NCBI GenBank assembly: GCA_903944555.1
Contig: CAJASG010000036.1
Location: 1 to 16,248, forward strand
Length of the DNA stretch: 16,248 nucleotides
Direction of reading: 5' to 3'
Source of the DNA: an uncultured beta proteobacterium
Lineage (GTDB): Bacteria; Pseudomonadota; Gammaproteobacteria; Burkholderiales; Burkholderiaceae_C
Shown here: positions 6,301 to 14,334 of the stretch, piece by piece
Layout: the number at the start of each line of letters is the position of its first letter
Numbering within the stretch: position 1 is the first letter of the stretch
Notes under the pieces: model-generated
What the model was told of the DNA's origin: nothing
The model's input: the letters and a program-made list of their open reading frames with translations, nothing else
Databases searched by the model: none
Made by a program: the position numbers and the translations under genes

Positions 6301-8442
6301 ATGTTTGCTGGAGACCATGACATCGACCGCGCCGTGGCTGAGTTGGCCCGGCTGCTGCCAGACACGCTAAAGCCGCTGGCCCGCGTCGCGTATGACTACC
6401 GTTGGTCCTGGTCTGCCGATGGTCCGGCCCTGTTCAAGGACGTGGACGCCGAGCGCTGGGCGCGCACCGGGCGCAACCCCAGGAGGCTCCTGACGGAGGT
6501 GCATCCCTCCGCGTTGCAGAGTGCGGCGGATGATTCGCCGTTCGTCGCCCGAGTCCACCGGCTTTCCCAAGAACTTGCTCAGGACCGCGCGCGACCATCT
6601 TTCTCCGGTGTCGTCACGCAGGAGCGCCCGGTGGCCTTTTGCTGCTCCGAGTTTGGTGTGCATGGGTCCTTGCCGATCTATTCGGGTGGCTTGGGGGTGC
6701 TGGCGGGTGACATTTTGAAAGAGGCTTCCGATTTGGCGCTGCCGATGGTGGGCGTGGGGTTGATGTACCGCACAGGCTACTTTCACCAGCGCATTGATGT
6801 GACGGGCTACCAGCACGAATACTGGTTGGATGCCGACCCCGAGCGACTGCCCTGTGTGAAAGTCACCGGCGCGGACGGGCGGCCAGTGGCGGTCCATATT
6901 CCCATCAACGACGAAGGGGTCGTGGCCCACGTCTGGCGGGTCGACGTGGGGCGGGTTCCCTTGTATCTGCTAGACACGGATCTGCCAGAAAACAGCCCGG
7001 TGGGCCGGTGGGTAACCTCGCGTGTGTATGAGAGTAACCGGGCCATCCGGCTGGCCCAGTACGCGGTGTTGGGCGTGGGGGGTGTGCGTGCCTTGCATGC
7101 ATTGGGTATTACGCCTGCGGTGTACCACTTGAACGAGGGGCACCCGGTGCTGGGCGTGTTCGAGTTGCTGTCCCAGATTCGGGCGCAGAGTCAACCGGGC
7201 ATCACCGACGAAGACGCATGGCGCCAAGTGCGCGAGCAGGTGGTATTCACCACCCACACACCAGTGCCTGCGGGCAACGAGACCTACCAACGCCATGAAG
7301 TGCTGCAAATGCTGGGCCGTATTGCAGATTTGGTTGGCGACCGTGAGCGCTTCTTGTCCTTGGGTCGGATCGATCCGCAGTGGTTGGACCAACCCATGGG
7401 CATGAGTGCCTTGGCGCTGCGGTCCAGTCGCCACGCCAATGCCGTCAGTCGCCGCCATGGTGAGGTGGCGCGTGCCATGTGGCAACCCTTGTTTCCGGAT
7501 AAAGCCGTCAAGGATGTCCCCATCACCCATGTGACCAACGGCGTTCATATTCCGACTTGGTTGCATGGCCCCATGCGCACACTGTTGGACCAGCATCTGG
7601 GCGAAGGGTGGCTGCGCCGTGCGGACCAAGCCGCAACGTGGGCGCCGGTGGCCGACATTCCGGCCTCGCAACTGTGGGCCGCGCGCTGTGCCGCGCGCCG
7701 AGCCTTGGTCGAGCTGGTGGCGCGTCGTGGTGCGGGGGACCGGCTACGGCGCGGTGATCCACTGGACTACGCGGAAGCGGTGGGCAGTGGTTTTGATCCG
7801 GACCGGCTCACGATCGGTTTTGCCCGCCGAATTGCGACCTACAAACGATTGCACTTGGTTGCCTTGCTCCCCGATCGGGCGCTGGCCTTGCTGTCGGGCG
7901 ACCATCCCGTTCAATTTGTGTTCGCGGGCAAGGCGCACCCTGACGATACCGCCGCCAAGGAGGTGGTGCGCCAGGTTTTTTCGTTGAAACGTGCCCCGGG
8001 CGTGGCCGGCCGAGCGGCCTTTCTGGAGGACTATGACATCCCCCTGGCCGGGCACTTGGTGGCAGGGTGCGACGTCTGGGTCAACGTGCCGCGTCCTCCC
8101 AATGAGGCCAGCGGCACCAGCGGCATGAAGTCCTGCCTGGGCGGCGGATTGCAGCTGTCGGTTCTGGATGGCTGGTGGTCGGAAGCCTTTGATGGCAGCA
8201 ACGGCTGGGCCATCAATGGCGACGTGGACACCGACCACGATGCACAAGACCAGCGGGACGCACGGGACATGTTCAACCTGTTGGAGCACGAGGTGGTACC
8301 GATGTTCCATGACCGTGATGCCGATGGCATCCCGCAGCGCTGGGTGGCGATGATGCGCCGCAGTTTGATGACCAACGGCCCCAGGTTCTCTGCCACCCGA
8401 ATGGTGGTCGAATACGCCAGCCGGGTCTACCCGCGGGCTTGA
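6301..8442 (+). CDS. glgP: alpha-glucan (glycogen/maltodextrin) phosphorylase, GT35
   Basis: A 713-residue pyridoxal-phosphate enzyme that releases glucose-1-phosphate from alpha-1,4-glucans. The N terminus (LKPLARVAYDYRWSWS) is typical of the alpha-glucan phosphorylase subfamily found in many bacteria and archaea rather than of the E. coli GlgP/MalP type. The GGLGVLAGD and HLNEGH motifs are present. The cofactor region NEASGTSGMK places the Schiff-base lysine at 610 with the conserved glutamate at 602, followed by the glycine-rich LGGGLQLSVLDGWW. The ATG at 6301 has GGAG eight bases upstream. No other glycogen gene is visible beside it, so it may serve general storage-glucan turnover. The 99 bases to the preceding GlxA gene include a short CAACAA/TTGTTG stem with no T-run. 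The symbol is used for the function, not for orthology to E. coli glgP. Confidence 0.92.
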   Translation: MFAGDHDIDRAVAELARLLPDTLKPLARVAYDYRWSWSADGPALFKDVDAERWARTGRNPRRLLTEVHPSALQSAADDSPFVARVHRLSQELAQDRARPSFSGVVTQERPVAFCCSEFGVHGSLPIYSGGLGVLAGDILKEASDLALPMVGVGLMYRTGYFHQRIDVTGYQHEYWLDADPERLPCVKVTGADGRPVAVHIPINDEGVVAHVWRVDVGRVPLYLLDTDLPENSPVGRWVTSRVYESNRAIRLAQYAVLGVGGVRALHALGITPAVYHLNEGHPVLGVFELLSQIRAQSQPGITDEDAWRQVREQVVFTTHTPVPAGNETYQRHEVLQMLGRIADLVGDRERFLSLGRIDPQWLDQPMGMSALALRSSRHANAVSRRHGEVARAMWQPLFPDKAVKDVPITHVTNGVHIPTWLHGPMRTLLDQHLGEGWLRRADQAATWAPVADIPASQLWAARCAARRALVELVARRGAGDRLRRGDPLDYAEAVGSGFDPDRLTIGFARRIATYKRLHLVALLPDRALALLSGDHPVQFVFAGKAHPDDTAAKEVVRQVFSLKRAPGVAGRAAFLEDYDIPLAGHLVAGCDVWVNVPRPPNEASGTSGMKSCLGGGLQLSVLDGWWSEAFDGSNGWAINGDVDTDHDAQDQRDARDMFNLLEHEVVPMFHDRDADGIPQRWVAMMRRSLMTNGPRFSATRMVVEYASRVYPRA

Positions 8443-8544
8443 GCTAACAAGGTAGTCCGATTGCGGTGTTTTTTCACGGTTTTTTGCTATTTTGCATGTC
8501 GTGTTCCGTTGGGTGGGTTGGAATGGGCGCTTTTGTCGGTCTAA

Positions 8545-8570
8545 TCCGCGCTGATGGCGTCCGAAGCGGA
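8545..8570. promoter_or_regulatory. short inverted repeat upstream of mscS
   Basis: TCCGC and GCGGA pair around 16 bases, with partly matching flanks (CTAA before the first, TAG after the second). It lies in the 173-base gap between the phosphorylase and the mechanosensitive channel, about 45 bases before the channel's start codon. It could be an mRNA hairpin or an operator; a 5 bp stem is not strong evidence. Confidence 0.15.
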
Positions 8571-8615
8571 TAGTGCCAATCGTTCAATCTCTCAACCCCG
8601 TATGGAGTACCCCCC

Positions 8616-9431
8616 ATGGAAACTGGAAAAATCACCACCTGGCTCGATCAGGCGCAGCCCATTTTGGTTGCGTTTGGCCTGAAGGCCCTGGGCGCAATTG
8701 TTGTATTTGTTGCCGGCCGCTGGTTGATCAGCATGGTGTCGCGCTTGGTGGGCGCGGGCATGACCCGCCAGAACCTGGACGCCACGGTGCAGCGCTACCT
8801 GGTCAGCTTCCTGACTGTGGCGTTGAACATCATCCTGGTGGTCGCGATATTGGGCTACTTTGGTGTGGAAACCACCTCATTTGCCGCCTTGGTGGCCGGT
8901 GCCGGTGTGGCCATTGGTGCTGCCTGGAGCGGCTTGCTGGGTAATTTTGCCTCCGGCATTTTCCTGCTGGTGTTGCGGCCTTACCAGGTGGGCGACTACG
9001 TTGGCGTGGGCGGGGTGGAGGGTACGGTACTGGAGCTGGGCTTGTTCGGCACTACGCTCACCACGCCAGACAACGTCAAGACTATTGTCGGCAATGGCAA
9101 GATCATGAGCGGGGACATCAAGAATTTTTCGGCAAACCCTCACCGCCGTGTGGAATTGGTGGCGCAGCTGGCAGGGAGTGCCGATGCACACAAAGCGATT
9201 GCGCTTTTGAAAGAGGCGGTCTCCAAGGTCGCCAATATCTCCAAATCCCCCCTGGTCGATGTGGAAATCCTGGAGTTCAACGAGTTTGGCCCCAAACTGG
9301 CCGTGCGCCCCTATTGCCATACCGACCACTACTGGCAGGTGTACTTTGACACCAACAAAGCCATTGCTGACACCCTGGGTGCGGCGGGCTTCCCCGTGGC
9401 CACCCGGCCGGTAAAAATCTACCCGGTTTAG
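8616..9431 (+). CDS. mscS: small-conductance mechanosensitive channel (MscS family)
   Basis: A 271-residue inner-membrane channel that opens under membrane tension to release solutes on hypo-osmotic shock. It matches E. coli MscS (286 residues) over its length. Two helices (about 18-38 and 62-82) lead to the pore-lining third helix with its Gly/Ala pattern, AGAGVAIGAAWSGLLGNFASGI. The beta domain follows (RPYQVGDYVGVGGVEGTV), then an alpha/beta cytoplasmic C-terminal domain ending in VKIYPV. The E. coli motif PNGKI is GNGKI here, a variant I recall in other small MscS proteins. The ATG at 8616 has GGAG eight bases upstream. It stands 41 bases before the YidB gene, probably in one transcript. 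Confidence 0.93.
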   Translation: METGKITTWLDQAQPILVAFGLKALGAIVVFVAGRWLISMVSRLVGAGMTRQNLDATVQRYLVSFLTVALNIILVVAILGYFGVETTSFAALVAGAGVAIGAAWSGLLGNFASGIFLLVLRPYQVGDYVGVGGVEGTVLELGLFGTTLTTPDNVKTIVGNGKIMSGDIKNFSANPHRRVELVAQLAGSADAHKAIALLKEAVSKVANISKSPLVDVEILEFNEFGPKLAVRPYCHTDHYWQVYFDTNKAIADTLGAAGFPVATRPVKIYPV

Positions 9432-9472
9432 TCACCGGCGCGCAGCATTCCATTTTTTAACAGGAGATTTCG

Positions 9473-9823
9473 ATGGGTTTATTTGATTCAGTGATCAGTG
9501 CCGTGACCGCGCAGGTGCAGCAGCAAGGCGGTTTCGACCAGATGTTGAACGGCCTGCTGGTCAACAACCCGGAGCTCGGGGGCTTGGGTGGCTTGGCTGA
9601 AAAGTTCAACCAGGCCGGTATGGGCGGCATCATCGCGTCCTGGATCGGCAAGGGCGAGAACCTGCCCATTTCAGCGGAGCAAATTTCCAGCGTATTGGGT
9701 AGCGGCACGCTAAGCAATCTTGCCCGTCAACTGGGCATCGACCCCGAGCAGGCTTCTGGACAACTGGCGCAAATGCTGCCCGGTCTGATTGACCAGCTTA
9801 CACCGCACGGCACCCTTCCTTAG
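9473..9823 (+). CDS. yidB: YidB family protein (DUF937), function unknown
   Basis: A 116-residue soluble protein. It matches E. coli YidB in its start MGLFDSVIS, in the central GLGGLAEKFNQAGMGGIIASWIG, in the ISAEQISSVLG segment, and at the C terminus LPGLIDQLTPHG. The family has no established biochemical role. The protein is mostly helical, Gly/Gln/Leu-rich, and has no signal peptide or membrane segment. A good AGGAG ribosome site lies six bases before the ATG. It follows mscS closely on the same strand, so the two are likely co-transcribed, but a functional tie to osmotic stress is not shown. It is convergent with the first LysR gene. Confidence 0.87.
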   Translation: MGLFDSVISAVTAQVQQQGGFDQMLNGLLVNNPELGGLGGLAEKFNQAGMGGIIASWIGKGENLPISAEQISSVLGSGTLSNLARQLGIDPEQASGQLAQMLPGLIDQLTPHGTLP

Positions 9824-9834
9824 TAATTTATCGG

Positions 9835-9893
9835 CATTTAGGGCTCCAGGCCATGTGGAATATGCGCAAGCAGCTCCTAAATAGATAGCAATT
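9835..9893. repeat. degenerate intergenic repeat, Comamonadaceae-type, between convergent genes
   Basis: The outer arms ATTTAGG (9836-9842) and CCTAAAT (9876-9882) pair; three more pairs (GCT/AGC) follow after a one-base bulge. On the minus strand the unit reads TTGCTATC, then TTTAGGAGCTGCTTGCGC, then CTGGAGCCCTAAATG. From memory this resembles a short interspersed intergenic element common in Acidovorax/Polaromonas/Rhodoferax-type genomes. The inner hairpin of this copy is poorly conserved. It lies between the convergent yidB and LysR ends and may also help transcription stop. Family assignment is from recall and could not be searched. Confidence 0.5.
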
Positions 9894-9920
9894 CGGTACC
9901 CTACGCGGACCCTTTCCGAC

Positions 9921-10841
9921 TCAATCCCGGTTTGCGTAAGGCCGCAGTTCAGCGAGCACCAGCGCATGCACTTCGTCCAGCACCGGGTTGGGTGCCTTGT
10001 TGGTGCGCTGCACCCATGCCACTTGGGATTCCAGCCCTTGCGTGGCAAACGGCAGCTGCACCAAAACCTTGCGCAGCAGCAGGTGTTGGGCGCTGGCCAC
10101 CATGCCGGCGTACACGGCATCACTGTTGCTCACCACCTCCAGCAGACTGGCAATGTCCTCGCAGCGCAGTGAAATGAGCGAGGCAGGATGGGCCTGCGGC
10201 CCAAAGCGTTCCACCAGTTTGTGTGCCACGGTGTCGCTGACCTCGGTGCTCGCAATGGGGTAGTGCAGCAGGTCTTCTAGGCGGAGGGTGTCTTTTTGCG
10301 TCAGCGGATGGCCTTTGCGGCACAGCAGCCCGGTGGTGAATTCGCCTACTTTTTCCACTTGCAGGTCGACGCTGGAGTGGGGCACTGATCGCAGGTCCAT
10401 TACCAATGCGTCCAACCGGCGCTCCCGCAAGGCGCTGACTTGTTGTTCCAGTGGCCCCTGCGACACGGTGATACGCATGCCACCGGCGTGCTGCGCGGCA
10501 AAGCGCAGCAGGGAGCGGGTAAGCAAGGCGCTGGGGGTCGGGCTCAGGCCAATGCGCACATGCCCTGCGTTGCCATTGGCATGGTGCTGCACGACCTGCA
10601 ATAGTTCGTCCGTTTGCGCTACCACTTGGCGCGCATGGGCCAGCACGGTGCGCCCGATGGGCGTGAGGGCATTGCGGTGCCCGACCCGATCGACCAAGCT
10701 CACGCCCAGGTTGCTCTCCAGTACCGAAATGCTGCGGCTGAATGCCGCTTGAGAACGCCGGCTCTGGTCTGCGGCACGGGTGAACGAGCCACTGTCGGCC
10801 AGTGCCAGCAGGTTGCGAAGTTGGGCAATGGAAGCGGTCAT
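9921..10841 (-). CDS. LysR-family transcriptional regulator, divergent from the M20/RhtA operon
   Basis: A 306-residue LysR-type regulator. The N-terminal winged helix-turn-helix covers residues about 5-63 (LRNLLALADSGSFTRAADQSRRSQAAFSRSISVLESNLGV in consecutive pieces), followed by the linker helix and a periplasmic-binding-like effector domain from about 90 to 300. I chose the ATG at 10841 because it starts at the usual distance from the HTH; upstream codons in frame to 10922 run through the intergenic region. It diverges from the M20 peptidase gene with 134 bases between start codons. By the normal LysR arrangement it probably controls that operon and itself. Effector unknown. Confidence 0.92.
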   Translation of the reverse strand: MTASIAQLRNLLALADSGSFTRAADQSRRSQAAFSRSISVLESNLGVSLVDRVGHRNALTPIGRTVLAHARQVVAQTDELLQVVQHHANGNAGHVRIGLSPTPSALLTRSLLRFAAQHAGGMRITVSQGPLEQQVSALRERRLDALVMDLRSVPHSSVDLQVEKVGEFTTGLLCRKGHPLTQKDTLRLEDLLHYPIASTEVSDTVAHKLVERFGPQAHPASLISLRCEDIASLLEVVSNSDAVYAGMVASAQHLLLRKVLVQLPFATQGLESQVAWVQRTNKAPNPVLDEVHALVLAELRPYANRD

Positions 10842-10861
10842 AGTATGCAAAATAGCGATTG

Positions 10862-10898
10862 AATTGACGCAAATTATGCAATTGACAGAAGTCTGCAT
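10862..10898. promoter_or_regulatory. candidate LysR operator in the LysR-M20 divergent region
   Basis: ATGCA (10876-10880) and TGCAT (10894-10898) form an inverted repeat with 13 bases between. An AATTGAC direct repeat occurs at 10862-10868 and 10880-10886. Both lie 21-57 bases upstream of the regulator's start, where LysR proteins commonly bind. Half-sites of five bases are weak evidence, so this is a suggestion. Confidence 0.3.
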
Positions 10899-10975
10899 GA
10901 CTTTTAGCATCGTCCCACCCAAGGCAGGCCACGGTTTGCCAACGGTTTGATAGATACAACCGAAGGTGAACCAAC

Positions 10976-12469
10976 GTGCTCAAAAAAATACTTCTCTCAA
11001 TCGGGGCCGTTTTGCTGCTGCTCATCGCCGTTGTCGGACTCAATACCGTCCGTAAAGGCTCGCAGCAAATGGTGGTTGCGCCGCTTGCACCACTCAAGGT
11101 GGACGAGGCCGGTGCTGCCACGCGGCTGGGCGATGCGGTGCGCTTGAAGACCATTTCGTCACGCGACGATGCCAAGCTCAATACCGACCAGTTCCTGGCT
11201 TTTCATGCGCTGTTAAAGGCAAAATTCCCCAAGGTTCACGCCACCTTGAAGCGAGAAACCGTGGGGGATCTCAGCCTGCTCTACACCTGGCAAGGGTCGG
11301 ACCCCAAGGCCAAGCCCGTCATGCTGCTGGCGCACCAGGACGTGGTGCCTGTGGCCCCGGGCACCGAAGGCGATTGGCAGGTGGAGCCTTTTGCAGGCTT
11401 GGTGAAAGACGGCTTTGTGTGGGGCCGTGGCTCCTGGGACGACAAGGGTAACCTGATGTCGCAACTCGAAGCCGTGGAGATGCTGCTGGCAAGTGGCTAC
11501 CAGCCCACACGCACGGTCTATTTGGCCTATGGCGCGGACGAAGAGGTGAGTGGTGTGCGTGGTGCCGCCAAGATTGCCGCGCTGCTCAAAGAGCGCAAGG
11601 TGCAACTGGACTTCGTGCTTGACGAAGGCCTGCTGGTGCTCGAAGGCATCATGCCCGGCATCAAGCAGCCCACCGCCTTGATTGGCGTGGCGGAAAAAGG
11701 CTATATGTCAGTGGTGCTGAAGATGTCGGCCACGCCCGGCCATTCGTCTATGCCGCCTAAGCAGGGCACCAGTGCCATTGCGATGATGAGCGCGGCCTTG
11801 AAGCGCCTGGACGACGAGCAACTGCCCGCGGGCATTCGTGGGGTGGCTGGCGAAATGTTCGACACGCTGGCACCTGAGATGGGCGGTTTTACGCGGGTGG
11901 CGCTGTCCAATCTGTGGCTGTTTGGACCGGTGGTGCAAAAGCAATTCGAAGGCGCAGGCAGTACCAACGCCATGATTCGCACCACAACGGCGCTCACCAT
12001 CGTGAATGCCGGCAATAAGGAAAACGTGTTGCCGGGACGCGCTGAGGCCACGGTGAACTTCCGCATTCTGCCCGGCGACACCAAAGAGCAGGTGCTGGAG
12101 CATGTGCGTTCCAAAGTCAGCGCAGCAGTGCCGGCTGACAAGTTTGAGATGTTTGCATTGCCGGGTGCGGTGAATGCGTCCAACGTGGCGCCTACCAATT
12201 CTGCGCAGTACTCGGTACTGAACAAGACCATTCGCGAGGTATTTCCCGATGCGCTGGTCGCGCCGGGCCTGATGGTGGCTGCCACAGACTCGATTCACTA
12301 CGGCGAAATCAGTCAGCATATTTTCAAGTTCTCGCCAGTGCGGGCCAACGCGGAAGACCTGAAACGCTTTCACGGCACCAACGAGCGGCTGAGTACTGCC
12401 AACTACGCCGATGCCATTCGCTTCTACCACCGCCTGATCACCGAAGTGGTTGCTGCCCCCGGACCATAG
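10976..12469 (+). CDS. M20-family metallopeptidase/amidohydrolase with N-terminal membrane anchor
   Basis: A 497-residue enzyme of the M20 (carboxypeptidase/aminoacylase) family, closest in layout to the PM20D1-like carboxypeptidases. Residues 5-21 form a hydrophobic signal anchor, so the catalytic part should face the periplasm. Metal and catalytic residues are visible: His120 and Asp122 in LLAHQDVVP, Asp155 in GRGSWDDKG, Glu189-Glu190 in YGADEEVSG, a DEG aspartate near 217, and the C-terminal histidine in RFHGTNERL. The dimerisation (lid) domain lies between about 235 and 350. It starts with GTG at 10976; the next in-frame Met would remove the anchor. Likely substrates are peptides or N-acyl amino acids. 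It is followed after 31 bases by an RhtA-like exporter and is divergent from a LysR gene. Confidence 0.9.
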   Translation: MLKKILLSIGAVLLLLIAVVGLNTVRKGSQQMVVAPLAPLKVDEAGAATRLGDAVRLKTISSRDDAKLNTDQFLAFHALLKAKFPKVHATLKRETVGDLSLLYTWQGSDPKAKPVMLLAHQDVVPVAPGTEGDWQVEPFAGLVKDGFVWGRGSWDDKGNLMSQLEAVEMLLASGYQPTRTVYLAYGADEEVSGVRGAAKIAALLKERKVQLDFVLDEGLLVLEGIMPGIKQPTALIGVAEKGYMSVVLKMSATPGHSSMPPKQGTSAIAMMSAALKRLDDEQLPAGIRGVAGEMFDTLAPEMGGFTRVALSNLWLFGPVVQKQFEGAGSTNAMIRTTTALTIVNAGNKENVLPGRAEATVNFRILPGDTKEQVLEHVRSKVSAAVPADKFEMFALPGAVNASNVAPTNSAQYSVLNKTIREVFPDALVAPGLMVAATDSIHYGEISQHIFKFSPVRANAEDLKRFHGTNERLSTANYADAIRFYHRLITEVVAAPGP

Positions 12470-12500
12470 CGCGCTGCTGAGGGTCGGTTATCGTCAGGCG

Positions 12501-13388
12501 ATGACTTCGCACCGATTTTCAAACGCCTTGCCACTTTTGGCCGTGCTGGGCTCAGTGACTGCACTGGGCATTGGCACCTCTTTTGCCAAACAGCTTTTTC
12601 CACAGGTTGGCTCACTGGGAACCACCGCCCTGCGCGTAGGCTTTTCCGCCTTGTTGCTGTTGGCAATTTGGCGGCCTTGGCGTTGGGCGCTGTCGCGCGT
12701 GGATGCCGTGTCCATCCTGCGCTACGGTGTGGCGTTGGGCTTCATGAATCTGCTGTTCTATATGTCGCTGCGCACGATTCCGTTTGGTGTGGCCGTGGCC
12801 ATTGAGTTCGCCGGGCCGCTGGCGGTTGCGCTGTTTTCCTCGCGCAAGCCGATTGATTTTGTGTGGCTGGCGCTGGCCTTTTTGGGGCTGGGTTTGCTGT
12901 TGCCGCTGGGGCCGGGCGTGGCTGGACTGGACCCCGAGGGCGTGCTCTACGCACTGGCGGCTGCGGTGTGCTGGGGGGCTTATATCGTGTTTGGCAAACG
13001 CGTGGGCCATTTGCATGCGGGGCAGTCCGTCGCGCTGGGATTGAGTGTGGCGGCACTGGCGGTGGTTCCGTTTGGTGTTTGGCAGGCGGGCAGCGCCTTG
13101 CTGGATCCGCACATTCTGATTTTTGGGCTGGGGGTGGCGGCCATCTCCAGTGCCATTCCAATCTCGTTGGAAATGGTCGCCCTGAAACGATTGCCGCAGG
13201 AAGCTTTTGGCATCATGACCAGCATGGAGCCCGCTGTTGCCGCGCTATTGGGTTTGCTGATGCTGGATGAGCATTTGACTGGTGTGCAGTGGCTGGCCAT
13301 TGTCTGCACCATGCTCGCCGCTGCGGGGAGTTCTTTCACTACACGCCGCGAACCGCCCCAAAGTGCCGCCGCAAAGGTCGTGCTGTAG
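12501..13388 (+). CDS. rhtA: EamA/DMT-family transporter, RhtA-like amino-acid exporter
   Basis: A 295-residue inner-membrane protein with about ten helices, the same length as E. coli RhtA (threonine/homoserine efflux). It shares with it distinctive stretches: TALRVGFSALLL, GFMNLLFYMSLRTIPFG, AVAIEFAGPLAVALFSSRKPIDFVW in pieces, LLPLGPGV, and PISLEMVALKRLP then MTSMEPAVAAL. The role is probably export of amino acids or related small molecules; the exact substrate is not fixed by sequence. The ATG at 12501 matches the family's start; an in-frame TTG at 12450 lies inside the upstream M20 gene and is unlikely. With only 31 bases to that gene it looks like the second gene of one operon. It converges with the next LysR gene, 22 bases away. 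Confidence 0.88.
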   Translation: MTSHRFSNALPLLAVLGSVTALGIGTSFAKQLFPQVGSLGTTALRVGFSALLLLAIWRPWRWALSRVDAVSILRYGVALGFMNLLFYMSLRTIPFGVAVAIEFAGPLAVALFSSRKPIDFVWLALAFLGLGLLLPLGPGVAGLDPEGVLYALAAAVCWGAYIVFGKRVGHLHAGQSVALGLSVAALAVVPFGVWQAGSALLDPHILIFGLGVAAISSAIPISLEMVALKRLPQEAFGIMTSMEPAVAALLGLLMLDEHLTGVQWLAIVCTMLAAAGSSFTTRREPPQSAAAKVVL

Positions 13389-13401
13389 GCCCTTGCGGCG
13401 G
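13366..13401. terminator. strong hairpin across the rhtA-like stop codon, between convergent genes
   Basis: CCGCCGCAA (13366-13374) pairs perfectly with TTGCGGCGG (13393-13401); after one A/C mismatch GG pairs with CC, leaving a 12-base loop that contains the TAG stop. The stem is GC-rich and sits at the junction of the convergent transporter and LysR genes, so it could stop transcripts from either side. There is no T-run, so classical intrinsic termination is not certain. Confidence 0.5.
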
Positions 13402-13410
13402 AGTCACCAT

Positions 13411-14334
13411 TTACCAGACCTGTGCGTTTGCGGCCTCAAGGGAGCGCTGGTCTGCAAATTTGGCAGCCAAAAAGTCCAGAAATACGCGGACCTTGGAAGA
13501 CAGGTTGTGTCGCTTTGGATAAATTGCATAGATATCCGACGGCGTGCCCTCCCACGGGGCCAGCAACCTGCGTAATTGGCCTGAGCGCAAGTAGGGCGCC
13601 AAATCCCATTCAGACCGCAGCACAATCCCGTGGCCAGCCAGCGCCCAATCCACGGCGATCTCCCCGAAATTGGTGCTCAGCCCGCCAGACACCTTGACCA
13701 TTTGCTGGTGTTGCCCATCGGAAAGCTGCCAGTTGTTGAAGGCCGTGTTGTTCTCCCGAATCACGATGCACGCATGCCGCTGGAGGTCCCGGGGGCTGGT
13801 CGGTTCTGCTCGCCCCTGCAGATAGGCGGGCGCGGCGCAAAGAAAGCGGCGATTCGGGGCAATCTTGCGGGCCAGGATGCGCTGGTCAGGGGGCGGGCCA
13901 AAGTGGATGCCGATGTCCATGGCATTGGCCGTCAAATCCAGGTTTCGGTCTGTGAGTTGCAGCACAATTTCAACGGACGGGTACAGCCGACGGAATTCGG
14001 ATATCGCAGGGGACAGATGGCGCCTGCCAAAGCCAAAAGTTGCGTTGATGCGCAGCACACCATGGGGTACGTCCGAGCCCGCGCTCAAAGAGCGCTCCAA
14101 GCCTTCAATTTCACGCAGGATGCGCGCGCCTTCTTCCAGATAACGCTCGCCTTCCGGCGTCAGGCTCAAGCGCCGTGTGGTCCGGTTCAAGAGGCGCACC
14201 CCCAACCGTTGTTCTAACTGAGCCAGCCGTCGGCTCACCGCCGGTGGCGTGACCCCCAACTCCAGAGAGGCTGCAGCCAAGCTGGGTTGGCTTGCCAGTA
14301 GGGAAAAGAAGTTCAAATCAGGTGTGTGTTTCAT
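13411..14334 (-). CDS. LysR-family transcriptional regulator, divergent from the TauE/SafE permease
   Basis: A 307-residue LysR regulator. The winged HTH (residues about 5-62) includes SLAAASLELGVTPPAVSRRLAQLEQRLGV in pieces and LLNRTTRRLSLTPEG. The effector domain runs from about 90 to 295 and resembles the large group of single-copy LysR proteins (DmlR/CrgA type). The start codon at 14334 lies inside a 29-base inverted repeat, which fits autorepression. It is divergent from the TauE/SafE gene, 96 bases away, and is likely to control it. No effector can be named. Confidence 0.92.
   Translation of the reverse strand: MKHTPDLNFFSLLASQPSLAAASLELGVTPPAVSRRLAQLEQRLGVRLLNRTTRRLSLTPEGERYLEEGARILREIEGLERSLSAGSDVPHGVLRINATFGFGRRHLSPAISEFRRLYPSVEIVLQLTDRNLDLTANAMDIGIHFGPPPDQRILARKIAPNRRFLCAAPAYLQGRAEPTSPRDLQRHACIVIRENNTAFNNWQLSDGQHQQMVKVSGGLSTNFGEIAVDWALAGHGIVLRSEWDLAPYLRSGQLRRLLAPWEGTPSDIYAIYPKRHNLSSKVRVFLDFLAAKFADQRSLEAANAQVW

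Noticed and set aside
8455..8492. T-rich runs after the phosphorylase gene as a terminator
   Set aside because: Only a three-pair CCG/CGG stem precedes the T-run; too weak to call.
10120..11181. 353-codon minus-strand frame spanning the LysR gene, the divergent promoter and the start of the M20 gene
   Set aside because: It is a shadow of the LysR gene in another frame and would cross a divergent promoter; the text resembles no protein family.
12450..12500. TTG start for the RhtA-like transporter inside the M20 gene
   Set aside because: It adds 17 residues unlike the RhtA N terminus, while the ATG at 12501 gives the 295-residue family length.
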